Assembly: GCF_019320115.1 (NCBI RefSeq)
Contig: NC_089582.1
Span: 117,388,657 to 117,452,656 of the forward strand
Direction of reading: 5' to 3'
DNA from: Miscanthus floridulus
Lineage: Eukaryota > Streptophyta > Magnoliopsida > Poales > Poaceae
DNA length: 64,000 nt
The position numbers were made by a program, and so were the translations under genes. The notes under the pieces were generated by a model. The model ran no database searches, was not told where the DNA came from, and saw only the letters and a list, made by a program, of their open reading frames with translations. This document shows positions 45,161-55,835 of this stretch, piece by piece. The first letter of the stretch is position 1. Each line of letters begins with the position of its first letter.

Positions 45161-48100
45161 ATTGTAATATTTTGCAATCCTCGGTTTATTGGCTTTGATA
45201 TTTTTGAGAGCACGTAGCCGAAGGCAACTCAAGTCCTCTAAGTCATCTATCATAAGATTCTTGTAGACCTCGGCTGACAAATCATTTTGTAATGTAGCAT
45301 GCCTTGATCCAATCTGAACTTCCCTAGGAAGAACTGCATTATGGCCATACACAAGTTCATAAGGCGATGTTTTAATTGATCCATGATAGGCCATCCTATA
45401 TGCCCATAGTGCCTCATTAAGCGTTGAATGCTGCCATTTCCTTGGCTGTTCTTCAATCTTTTTCTTGATCAGCTTAATCATAATCTGATTGGACGCCTCT
45501 GCCTAGCCATTAGCCTAAGCATAGTAAGGAGAAGAATTTATTAGCTTGATTCCCATACTGGCAGCAAAATCTCTGAACTCCTCTGATGTGAACATTGTCC
45601 CCTGATCGTTAGTTATAGTTTGAGGAATCCCAAAATGATACACAATGTGCTCCTTGACAAAATCAACCATGTTCTTTGAGGTTACCGTCTTCAAAGGAAT
45701 TGCCTCAACCCATTTAGTGAAGTAATCTATTGCTACCAATATGAACTTATGTCCTTTGCTTGAGGGCAGAAAAATCTAGCCAATTAAATCAATTCCCCAA
45801 CCTTAAAACGGCCATGGCTTGATTATTGGATTCATGGCCAATGCAGGTGATTTCTAGATATTACCAAAACATTGATAATCCTAGCACCCCTTGTAATATT
45901 CAGAACAGTCTTCTAATATTGTTGGCCAGAAATATCCAGTTCTGTGAATAATCCACTTCATCTTATAAGCCGAATGATGAGCTCCACATATCCCTTCATG
46001 CACCTCACCCATCAACACCTTAGCTTCTTCTTGATTTAGGCATTTGAGCAATACTCCATCGACTATTTTGTAATACAGCTGATCATTCAGTAAAACATAC
46101 TTAGTCGATTTATACCTTAGCTTTCTGGTAACTTTCTATGATGGATTTCTAAGGTAGTTGGCTATTTCAACTCTCCAATCATCATTCGAGGTTTCACTAC
46201 TCAAGACTTCTTGAAATACCCGATATCTTGATGCACTTTGAGCTAGATGATTACCTCTTGGTTTTGTGCTCTCGGAATATGTTGGAAAGAGACATGAAGA
46301 AATTCTTTGAGCAACTTTTGGCACTCGTCATAGTATCCTTTCAAAGTATCTTCTTTGCACTCATATAGGCTAATCAACTGATTACTAATTAACTGTGAAT
46401 CCCCAAATACTTCAATTGATTTGGCCTTTACTTCATGAAGAAGTTGAAGTCCCTTAAGAATAGCTTCATGCTCTGCTTGGTTGTTGGTAATCACTGGTTC
46501 GGTTGGAAGAGCAAACTCAAAACTTGCCCCCCAAGGCAAAATAATAACAATACTAATGCCATCGCCTTGCTTGCATGATGATCTATCAAAGAATAACATC
46601 CAAGGTATCTTCTCTACATAGCCAATGCTTGGCTTATGATGCTGGGTGACAAAATAGGCCATTATTTGACCCTTGACTGCTTTAGCCGATTCATACTTCA
46701 AGTCAAATTTTGATAACGCGAGAATCCACTTTCCCACTCTCTCATTCAGTATTGGCATTGATAACATGTGCTTGATCACATCAGCCTTGGAAACAACCAT
46801 ACATTTGGCCGATAATAGGTATTGTCGCAACTTAGTGCAAGAGAAATATAAGCACAAGCATAACTTTTTGGTGGGAGAATATCTTGTCTCTGGATCTAGT
46901 AGTCTTCTACTCAGATAGAAAACAACTCTCTCTTTTCCTTCAAATTCTTGCATCAAGGTCGATCCAATCATCTTGTCATCCACCGATATGTACAACTTAA
47001 AAGGCTTACCTTGCTGAGGAGGGACCAACACAGGTGGACACTTCATGTATTCTTTTATTTCTTCAAACACCTTTTGTTGTATGTCACCCCACTTGAATTC
47101 TTGATCATTTTTCAACTTCAACAAGGGAGAAAACAACAGAATCTTTCTTGACAAATTTGAGATGAATCTTCTGAGGAAATTAATCTTACCAAGCAGAGAT
47201 TGCAACTCTATCTTAGTAGTCGGGGGAACTGCCTCATCAATTGTTTTTACGCTTTTCTGACCAACATCAATTTCTCTCTTGTGGACCATAAATCCCAAGA
47301 ATTGTCCAGCTGACACTCCAAAAGCACACTTATTAGGATTCATCTTTAGACCATGTTTTCTTGTGCATTCCAGAGTCTCTCGCAAATCAGCTAGGTGCTC
47401 CTTGTACCCTTTGGATTTTATCATCACATCATCGATGTAGATTTCAACAATCCTACCGATCAACTTATGAAAAATATAATTCATTGCCCTTTGATAAGTT
47501 GCATCGGCATTCTTCAGACCAAAGGTCATCACAACCCATTCGAATAAACCAATCACGCCGAGGCACCTAAAAGCAGTCTTTGCTATGTCTTCCTTAGCCA
47601 TGAAAATTTGGTTGTACCCTGCATTGCCATCCATAAAGCTAATAACCTTGTGCTTGGCTACTGCATCTACTAACATGTTAGCTATCGGCATCAATTAACC
47701 ATCCATGGGTGTGGTTTTGTTCAGATCCCTGAAATTGATGCAAACTCTTAATTTTCTATTTTTCTTGTACACAGGGACAACATTCGATATCCACTCTGTA
47801 TATCAGCACAGTCGGATAAACTTTGCCTCCAGTAACCTTTTAGTCTCCTTTTTGATATCATCAAGCACGTTTGGGTTGAATCTCCTTGGAGCCTGTTTAA
47901 ACGATCGATATCCAGGTTTGATTGGTAACCGATGTTCAACAATTGACCGGTCTAGGCTAGGCATCTCATAGTATTCCCAAGCAAAATAGTTTTTAAATTC
48001 CTTTAACAAATCAACTAACTCTCTCTTATACTCAGGGTCCAACTTGGCACTTACATACATCGGCCTAGGTCTATCTCTAGAACCAATGTCTACTTCTTCC

Positions 48101-48838
48101 AATTCATCGGCCAACGTGAAACCATGTCCCAGTTTGCCATCTGTACCATCTATTGGATTATCCATTAAGACAAATTTTCAAAGCCGACTACTTGGATCGG
48201 CTATTGGCTTTCATCATTGACTCTAATGAAATCTCCTTCCCATAATTTGCCAGAAAACCATTCAAAATCTCTTAGTTCCCAAAAGATTGGATCGGCTGTT
48301 GCGATGCTCACAGATTCATCAGCGCGAACCATCTCGACATCATCTCCATACCATTGATTCAAACACTGATACATGGTTGATGGTACACAATAGTTCGGAT
48401 GAATCCAATCATGACCAAGGAGCAAACTGTATGACCCTTTTACATCGATGATGAAGAATGTGGTGAGCATAGTCTTACTCCTGATTGTTAGTCCGATGTT
48501 TATTGCCCCTGGGTCTTAGATGCATTACCTCCAAAATCCTTAAGCGTCATATCAGTCTCCATCAGATCTCCTGGTCCTTTGCTAAGTTTACGAAAAGTGG
48601 TGGAAGGCATAAGATTGACAGAAGCACCTCTGTCCACCAACATCTTGTTCATCGGCTTCCCATCAACAAAACCTTTTATATATAAAGCCTTTAAGTGGCG
48701 ATGCTTGACTGGTTTATCAAATATTTCTTGTACAACCATCAACTTGGCAACTATCTCTCCGTACTCCAATTCATCAAAATCCGAATAAACTTCTTGATCT
48801 GCTGGAGCTTTGAATTCTAATGGCAACAGAAAAGCCAT
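45134..48838 (-). pseudogene. pol: Tat pol: protease, RT, RNase H, archaeal-type RNase H, integrase (broken)
   Basis: Protease at ~48838-48500, with VDRGASVNLMP where D-S/G-G is usual, so its active-site turn is altered. RT N-terminal part at 48165-47803 (PGYRSFKQAPRRFNP). RT core, connection RNase H and second RNase H in one open stretch 47694-46243: YIDD at about 47439-47428, first RNase H from ~47000 and second from ~46600 (WMLFFDRSSCKQGDG, NNQAEHEAILKGLQ, EVFGDSQL). Integrase zinc region at ~45960-45760, core at 45739-45515 with Asp (IDYFTKWVEA) and Asp (TNDQGTMF); Glu follows after an in-frame TAG in GQAEASN. C-terminus at 45481-45134. At least five stops or frame changes separate the pieces. 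Together these enzymes copy and integrate the element; this copy cannot. Confidence 0.85.
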
Positions 48839-49583
48839 TTATATATTAGCCGATGGTTGCTTTCTATCGGTTGTTTGCTTAGTACGCCACACTTGAGGTT
48901 TACCAGGTGCCTGAGCCTGTTCCAACTCTCTATTCCTTAGGCATTGCACCCTTCTCTTTAGGCTTCTTGTCAAACCTCTTAGACACCATTGGCCTTCCTG
49001 CCAAACATATTCTCTCTTATTTCCCTCTTCTTCATAATCAGCCTAGTCTTGATCAATAACTCTTTTCCCCAGCCGATTATGAACACTTCCATTTTTAAGC
49101 GCTGATCCATGTTATTATGATGATATGCATCTGAGCATGGATAGATCGGCGGCTGGTTTGAGATTGCCTAGACCCCCAATATTGATCGCTGCACTCTAGA
49201 CAGTTACTCCTAGAAGGCAACTCCAAACCTTCATTCTAGCAATGTCTGAAGAAAGGACAATTCTAATGTGATTCGGCTTGTTTCCTTTCATACCTCTCTT
49301 CTTCTAGTTGACGCTGGTATTCTTGATCCTTTAACCAACGCTGATAATCCTTTTTCTTCCGCTGCTGCCACTTATTCAACAGAATCTAAGATGTAACTCG
49401 TGGCTTTGTCGCCCCATCTTTTGACGTTTCCCCTTGCTCATATCGGCTCTTTTGCTTATCACGATGTCTTTTAATTTCCCTGTATTCGTTGGCTGATATT
49501 TGCATCTTGGGATCGACTGTTCTAGTTTCTCTTGATTTGGTTGATGTTATGACCTTAGTCTTTCCTTTGAGTAGCCTAGCATC
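48839..49583 (-). pseudogene. gag/pol-linker relic of the Tat element
   Basis: Minus-strand coding character with many stops, rich in Arg/Lys/Gln (from words such as CTTCTTCTAGTTGACGCTGG on the + strand). It lies where the end of gag belongs. It is cut at 49583 by the chromovirus. Confidence 0.45.
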
Positions 49584-52433
49584 TGTAACACCCTAGGTGT
49601 TTAGGCTTCCACTAATTGCATGTCATTTCATAAACATGTGCATTAGCTATGTCATCATGTCATTATCTTTGAAACATACATATGCAACATTTTAAATTGT
49701 ATGTGTTTCATGCTTGATTTCTTAGAGTGGTAGTAGTGCAACATGTGAATGTAACATGAAACTCTCATACATGGAAACATGGCAATATGGTAAGTAATGT
49801 GGCAATTATAAAATTGACAACAAGGTATTGAAACATATGAAACATTTCATTACAACATATGATTGAATTGTTTGTTTTAGTTGTTTTATTCCATGTGATC
49901 ATTAGAAGTGGTATGACAAGTTTGTAAAGTGGTTGATCATGGTCTAATGCACCTTAACTACACTTAGAGTAATTGTTTGGACATTGTTCATGTAGATCAA
50001 AATGACCAACATGCCCTCAAGTGCAAGTTTGACTTGAATTGACCCTTGGAGTGTCATTGTTTGACTGTTTAAAAAGTCCAACTTAGAAACCTTGCATGGC
50101 TGTGCACTCTTTACAAAAGTTGTAGATAATTTATCAAGGAACAAAAGTTGTTTTATGGTCAACTCATGAAAATGTCTAGAACGTGGTCAAACATGGCCCA
50201 CAAGTCAGAATTTCATGCTAATCAACACTGAAAAATCTTGCTAAGTCATTGATGACATTTCAGTGTGATCGAGCCATCTTTGGCTTGTTGTAACTTCTGA
50301 TCCATGGCAAATTAGGTGATGGTTCTTGAAAGTAAATTGCAGATGGATGTTTGGTCTACATTTGTCATGAACACTGTTTTTGCAAACAAGCAACGGATTA
50401 GCCAGTTTACCGCGAGGAAGTCACGCTGTCAGGCTGCTCGCCCCGACTGAATGGAAGCTACAGTGGTCGCGTTTTTCAGAAAACGCCGGACACGTGTGCG
50501 CCGCGCGTCGACGGTCGGCTGACCGCGCTGGCCACGCGCTGTGCGCCTCCTGGCGTCGCAGACGCGCCTTGAAGCCACCCCGCGCCTGCCGACGCCCTCG
50601 CTAGTCCTTTTTCATTTCTTCGCTCGCCACTGCAAGCGCAGCCGCAAGCAGCCACTCCGCCATAGCTCCGCCGTCGTAGAGCTTGCTCACCGCTGCAACT
50701 ACCCGCACTACGCCTTCACCGAAGCTCCGTCGTGTTCGTCTGGACCTTCCCCACCTTCTAGCTGAGCCAATCGCGCTGTAGGTGAGGACCTTGGCCAGTT
50801 TTTCCGACACCGTCGCCATGGCCGTACCCCGCCGGAGCTAGCGCTCGTCATGGCCGGCCGCCTCCGCTCCCTTCCTGCCTCTTCTAGTGCGCGCATGGGG
50901 ACCCTTAGGAGCTGTAGTGCCTACCTCGTAGATGTAGTCACTAGATTCGCCGCCGTTGAGCCGGAACACGGCCGCGCGCCGCCGTGCGCCATGGCCGAGC
51001 CGCCGAGCTCCATGGCCGACGCACCTAGAGACCGGTAGGGTTTGGGGTTAGGGTATCAATCGACGCGTGAGGTTGAGGAGGTCACGTAGGTGCCGTCATC
51101 GTTGCCGAAGAAACCGCCGTCGGCGAGCTCCGCCGGATTTCCGTCATGCGAGCCGCGTCCCCTATTTCGGTCTCGCTGACGCGCGGGTCCGCCCTGTCAG
51201 CCGCTGACGCGCGCGGCGGGAGCACGCTGGGCCGCGCCGTCGTCTTGGGCCACGACTGCGTACTCGCGGGCCGCCGTCCCTTCGGGCCGGCCCAACAGCA
51301 GTGAAGCTTCATTTTTGTTTTTGTTTTTCTTTATTTTATAGATTTACATATGAATTTGTAAAATGTATATCTCAAGTTCTAGGGATCTAAATGATGTGCT
51401 TCAATTTTTGTAGTGTTCTTTGTGAAGTCTAGTATTTAATAAAAATATTATATGAGCTCATGTTTTAGAAAAATTGGATGAATTAAATAGGAGATTGAAA
51501 TGTGTTTTTAGAAGCATGCAAACTTGTTTGAATTTTATCTTGAGTTTCTGTGGTCCAAAAATTATGAAATTTTGTGGGTCATCTATTTTTGATTATTAGA
51601 GTATCTGGTTAAAATTTCAGAGCTAGTGCATGTGTAGTTTTTAAGTTATAGAATTTCCTTTTATTAATGGATGTTTCTTGGGTGAATTTTCATAATTTTT
51701 CTATAGATCCAGTAAAGGTAAAATTTGGTGGGTACTATTCTTATGCTAGAATGATGCTAGGAAAAATGTGAAATCTATTGCTTGACACTTTTCATTAGGA
51801 TTTCTTAATTATGCCATTTTAAGCCATTATGACTTATCATTTTATGTAGACTGTTATACTTACTCAATGGCTTTGAAATTTTTATGGTAGTCTATGTGAA
51901 GCATGAGATAGCTACTGTAATTTTTGTAGATTTTTCTGAACAGTTTTACTATATATTGCTTTAATCACCTAATTAACTAGATAAATTAGAAAAGGGTATT
52001 AAATAATTTATTTAGAAGTTGACACTATACTTTCTGATGTTTATTAGGTATGCAAAACAAGTTGGTAAACTTGGTTTGATCAAAGTATGCTTTTGCACAA
52101 TCATTAAATAATTAAGTTACTACTTGTTGCATATGAAGCTTTAGCTGTTATTTTAAGTATGTCTTTACTATTCTAAGTTCATGGTACTGTTCCTAGGTGT
52201 TAGGCCTTTAACTGAAGATGAGCATCTTTATCTTAGGTTATGCAAATTAGGTAAGTTGCTCTTGTTATTTAAGTTAAGTTGGATACAAGCTTAAAGTGAT
52301 TTGAATAGAGCTAATTACTCGGTAAACTGAGTGTCCAGTGATGCTTTCGTAAACACTCACTGTGATTCATTCATCATGCATCATGTCATTCTTATGCATT
52401 CATGATATTTATATTGTGCATCGGCATGCAATA

Positions 52434-52612
52434 GGTGTACCGGAAGGAGTAACCCTGCTGGAATTCGAGGAGCTGAGCGAGCAGCAGCAGCCGACACCGG
52501 AGATTCAGGAGGAGCAGCCTTCAGGAGAAGTGCCAGACTGAGGTCGCCGTTGAGTGCCCTGACCACCGTCCTTGCAACTTTGTGAAAGGCAAGCCCCGGA
52601 GCATATTAAGCC
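52434..52612 (+). pseudogene. LTR-internal coding-like exon (5' LTR copy), frameshifted
   Basis: Same as the entry at 63085 but with an extra T at 52539 that creates a TGA after GEVPD. Otherwise nearly identical. Confidence 0.5.
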
Positions 52613-53600
52613 TCCTATTTTCCGAACTGCAGTTACAGTATTATTATTATATATATTGTTGCATTAAGTTTAGGTGTTGGATGCAAACACTTGCTGCATT
52701 GGTTACCCATTCCTTGTCCAGATATTGTTACCCTGAATCCTATATAGCTCAGGCTCGAGTAGTGCTTAGCCCTGCTTAAACTCGGTAGAAGTCGGGTGAT
52801 TTCCTGTCACCTGCGAGATATAGGATGATACATGTGGCACGGTTGGCTATATTTGCTATCGTGGAAAAGAACCAGTCTTAATTTGAAATGAAGACCGGAC
52901 GGAGGCTTGCCGGTTTGCAGTGACTCCGTTTGTGTCGATTAAGGACTGAATCTTGGAGCCTTTCCTGTTCATGTTGAACGCATGCCTCTCTCTTAGTTGG
53001 CCGGCCTGAAGACCGACCGCGAAGCCGAGTAGCTCACCTCAGGCCGGGAGTCGATAAGTATAAAGTGCGCCTCGGAAGGGAGCCGTAGGCGTGAGTCCAA
53101 GGGCAGGTGATTTAAAAGTCCTGGTCATCCTGGCAGAAGGGTAATCCCTGAGAGTGCTGGCGCTGATCGAACCCACGAATTTGGTTCCTGAGATGTCCCA
53201 AAGGTGACCCACGGCTACTCTTGCAAAGTATGCCAGGGTGAGGGTTAGGAATACCCCCTCAGCTGAGTTGTAATTCGATTCGAATCAGCCGTCTCTCCCG
53301 GTTAGTGAGAACTTGACGGGCTTATCTCCAATGTAGATACACTTAATAACTTAATGGTTCGGAAATGATGATATGATGATGATAGCCTTATTAGACCTGC
53401 TATGGTTAATACTGTTTGCTCCTAATAAGTGAGTGCTCTAGTACAGGTGCTAATCTAGTGGACAGGTAAATAATGATAAGCTTGATGCTAAGTTTAAATT
53501 GGTTACTATAATCTTAAGTTCTTTTATGCAACTGTGTCAAGCTAGCCCACCTAAAAGCCTTGCATGATCCTTGGTGTCTTTTATTTCTGATTTTCGTCGG

Positions 53601-53655
53601 GTAAGTCTAGCTGAGTACCTTCTTGTACTCAGGGTTTATTTCCCACCTGTTGCAG
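53601..53655 (+). promoter_or_regulatory. conserved LTR hairpin block (first copy)
   Basis: GTAAGTCTAG to TTGCAG, 55 bp, with CTGAGTAC-CTTCTT-GTACTCAG at 53611-53632. It is 431-485 bp from the LTR end, as in the two other LTRs. At 55 nt it is shorter than usual plant introns, so splicing is doubtful; the stem is the more conserved part. Confidence 0.7.
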
Positions 53656-54088
53656 ATGACCAGTTCTACTTTGGTTGCTGCAAGTACTGCCTTCTCCCAG
53701 CTGGGGATGAAGACTAGACCGTTGGGCGCGGTTTCTACTAGTTCTCGTACCTGATAATGCTTTTGTGGGACATGACTCTGATCTTGGCAATGTATTTGAA
53801 AACTATGATGTTTTGTACTAAACTATTTTGCTTCCGCACACTCAAACTTGGTTTGTAATATTTATTTGAACTCTGATGGATGTAATCCGAATGCTACTTA
53901 TGAAATGTTGTAACGGATGATGTGTGGTGTTGAATTATTACGATCTTGGTATGTATGTCGAGAGTTGGTTGAAATCCTTCGCGATTTCCGGACTACCGGG
54001 ATTATGGGAGCTTAAGTACAGGAATTTGATCGCTTCGGTGATTGTTTTTGTACTTACGTTCTTATAATTTGGTCGGTTCTGTTACAGC

Positions 54089-54100
54089 TGGTATCGGAGC
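54089..54100 (+). other. primer-binding site, initiator Met-tRNA type
   Basis: TGGTATCGGAGC two bases after the LTR; 11 of 12 match TGGTATCAGAGC. Confidence 0.9.
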
Positions 54101-54837
54101 AAGATTTGACACTAAACACATCATTTGTGTATTTAAAACAAAAGTATTTGTGAAAATCCTTAATTAAATACTAAGTATTGCCAGTGGTCATATCCTGTAT
54201 GCCCAAATAAGGACTCTTAGGTGGCTTATTAAAGTACTAACTTGGGGGTTCTTACTTGTTCTGTTTCGTCGTCCATACGGCGTGCTATTGTATGGATGCC
54301 ATCCGCTTGGGTGGTAATGTATGGATCAAAATACCTCTACGCTCTGGTAAGTGTGAGTTGTGAGAGCATGACCGTCCAACCGTCGGTCTAGGGGAGAGTA
54401 GTTGTGGTTGCTCGCATACTTACATGTTAATCATGTATCTATGAGAGTACTTAATTATGGGTATCTCTGATGGGTAGCTGTGATACTAGAGTATATGCAT
54501 CAGGGGATGTATGTATGAAAGTATTTAGTTTACTGCTTGTTTCTATGCTTTTTGGGAAATTATTGGGCTGAAATGAAATTTCCTGCAGGTACACTAACAA
54601 CGTATCGTTGTAGATCGACTAGCTACCGTATACGAGAGAACGTATGTATGCCACCGTATATTTCGCTAGCCTTTAAATTTTTCTAGGTTTGTGAGGACGT
54701 ACGGGTCGTGCATGCATCATGTTCAAACATACATGGCATTTCTTGCATTACTCCCTCCTTTAAATTGATGGTCCTGAATAATTAAATTTCGTATCCCTTA
54801 AATGATTCTCCCCTTACGTTGTAACTTTTTGCTACAG
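54101..54837 (+). other. 5' leader between primer-binding site and ORF1
   Basis: No long frame. It ends with a pyrimidine-rich stretch and TTTTTGCTACAG directly before the ATG at 54838, a good 3' splice site. Candidate donors include GGTAAGTG at about 54348. Confidence 0.6.
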
Positions 54838-55422
54838 ATGGCGCGCACGAAACGCACTGCTCGCAAGTCCGCTGGAGGTAGGGCGCCTCGTCACCGTTTA
54901 GCTCCTCGTGAGCCCTGTCCTGAGCCTACTGAGGTGGAAAGGCTGAGGGCAGAGCTGACTCAGGTAACTGCTGAAAGGACTGTAGTTCAGCAGCGTTTGG
55001 AGCAAGTCACGCAGGAACGGGATCAAGAAAACCTGGAAGTTCAGAGGTTGACAATTGCTCACCGCATCTGTGAGCGTATGTTGGTTCACATGCTGAACCA
55101 ACGGAATGAAGCCTGGCACGAGGAGAATGTGTTGAGAGCGAGGCAGATTGAGCTAGAGCAGCAGTTGGCAGCTGCAGAAGAGTACAATGACAATCTCCAT
55201 GAGGAGGTTCACCTACTGCATAATCAACTTCACCCTATCCTGCCACCAGATGATGAGAATGAGATGGGTTCTGGTGTCATCATGGCTGAAGGTGATGATG
55301 ACATGGAAGTCAATGGACCTGAGTACGCTCCACCTGATGAGGAGGAAGATGAGGAGTTAGAGCCTCCTAGTGATGAAGATGGAGGAGAAATCTTCGACAC
55401 CGACTCCGAGGACGATGCGTAG
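54838..55422 (+). CDS. ORF1: histone H3-tail mimic, coiled coil, acidic tail
   Basis: 194 residues, intact. Start at 54838 chosen because it begins MARTKRTARKSAGGRAPR, which matches the mature H3 N-terminus at 16 of the first 21 positions; H3 residues R2, T3, K4, T6, A7, R8, K9, S10, G12, G13, A15, P16, R17, L20 and A21 are kept, while Q5, T11, K14, K18 and Q19 differ. Residues ~31-131 are heptad-rich (EVERLRAELTQ, RARQIELEQQLAAAEE) and probably form a coiled coil. Residues 138-194 contain 27 Asp/Glu in 57, like acidic tails of histone chaperones. It resembles no enzyme. It lies upstream of gag in a different frame, 413 bp apart. Plausible roles, all inferred: binding H3-tail readers or writers, or the element's own chromodomain. 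Nothing beyond residue 21 resembles H3. Confidence 0.8.
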   Translation: MARTKRTARKSAGGRAPRHRLAPREPCPEPTEVERLRAELTQVTAERTVVQQRLEQVTQERDQENLEVQRLTIAHRICERMLVHMLNQRNEAWHEENVLRARQIELEQQLAAAEEYNDNLHEEVHLLHNQLHPILPPDDENEMGSGVIMAEGDDDMEVNGPEYAPPDEEEDEELEPPSDEDGGEIFDTDSEDDA

Positions 55423-55835
55423 TTTAGCTTGCTACTGAGCTAATGCGCTAGATCTAGTCTTTTGTTGATCCTCATGCATGAACGAGTAACTTTGTAGCAA
55501 GTTAATCGTTGGGATGTAATATCGAACCCTATGTTACCCTTGATGTAAGTTGGAACCACTATGGCTCGGATGTAACCTAACAAACGTATTATGCTCCACG
55601 TATGTGAGCTTTTGGCAATTTCCGTCTGTGCGGTTTATCGATCTCATTGCTGGTGAAGTTCATCGCATTAATGTGTCAATTGGTGCGCGTGATGAGTTGT
55701 GTGATTGTGATGAATGATTGTGCCTCTGTTGATAGTATAAATTCGTTTTCTCCATTGGAGTCAGTTTGGCATAATTATACAATTCATCTACAAAATTTCC
55801 ACATCGTCAGTGCTCATTGGCTATACATTTTGCAG
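55423..55835 (+). other. spacer between ORF1 and gag
   Basis: 413 bp. It ends CATTTTGCAG directly before the gag ATG, another acceptor-like junction. The gag frame is open upstream to 55647, but the ATG at 55836 starts the conserved Gag (MAYNLRRGR). Confidence 0.6.

Larger units (their letters stand above)
43044..49583 (-). mobile_element. 3' half of a Tat-lineage element with pol, minus strand
   Basis: From right to left: gag relic (49583-48839), protease, RT, RNase H, second RNase H, integrase (48838-45134), then polypurine tract and 3' LTR. The chromovirus at 49584 interrupts it; GCATC (49579-49583) should be that insertion's target-site copy. The extra RNase H-like domain after the first is a marker of the Tat lineage. 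Confidence 0.85.
49584..54086 (+). repeat. 5' LTR of the chromovirus
   Basis: TGTAACACCCTAGG to GGTTCTGTTACA, 4503 bp, perfect terminal inverted repeat TGTAACA/TGTTACA. Sub-regions: AT-rich 49584-50390, GC-rich CpG-dense block 50400-51300, AT-rich intron-like 51310-52430, GKPRSI exon 52434-52612, then conserved blocks and the hairpin at 53601. I do not call the short overlapping frames in the GC-rich block genes. Confidence 0.95.

Noticed and set aside
50400..51300. Several 60-75-residue frames on both strands in the GC-rich LTR block (also 11096-11930 and 61050-61960)
   Set aside because: They overlap on both strands, have no motif, and long chance frames are expected in GC-rich DNA. A spliced first exon remains possible but unsupported.
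53601..53655. Spliceosomal intron of 55 nt
   Set aside because: Shorter than normal plant introns; kept only as a conserved structured block.
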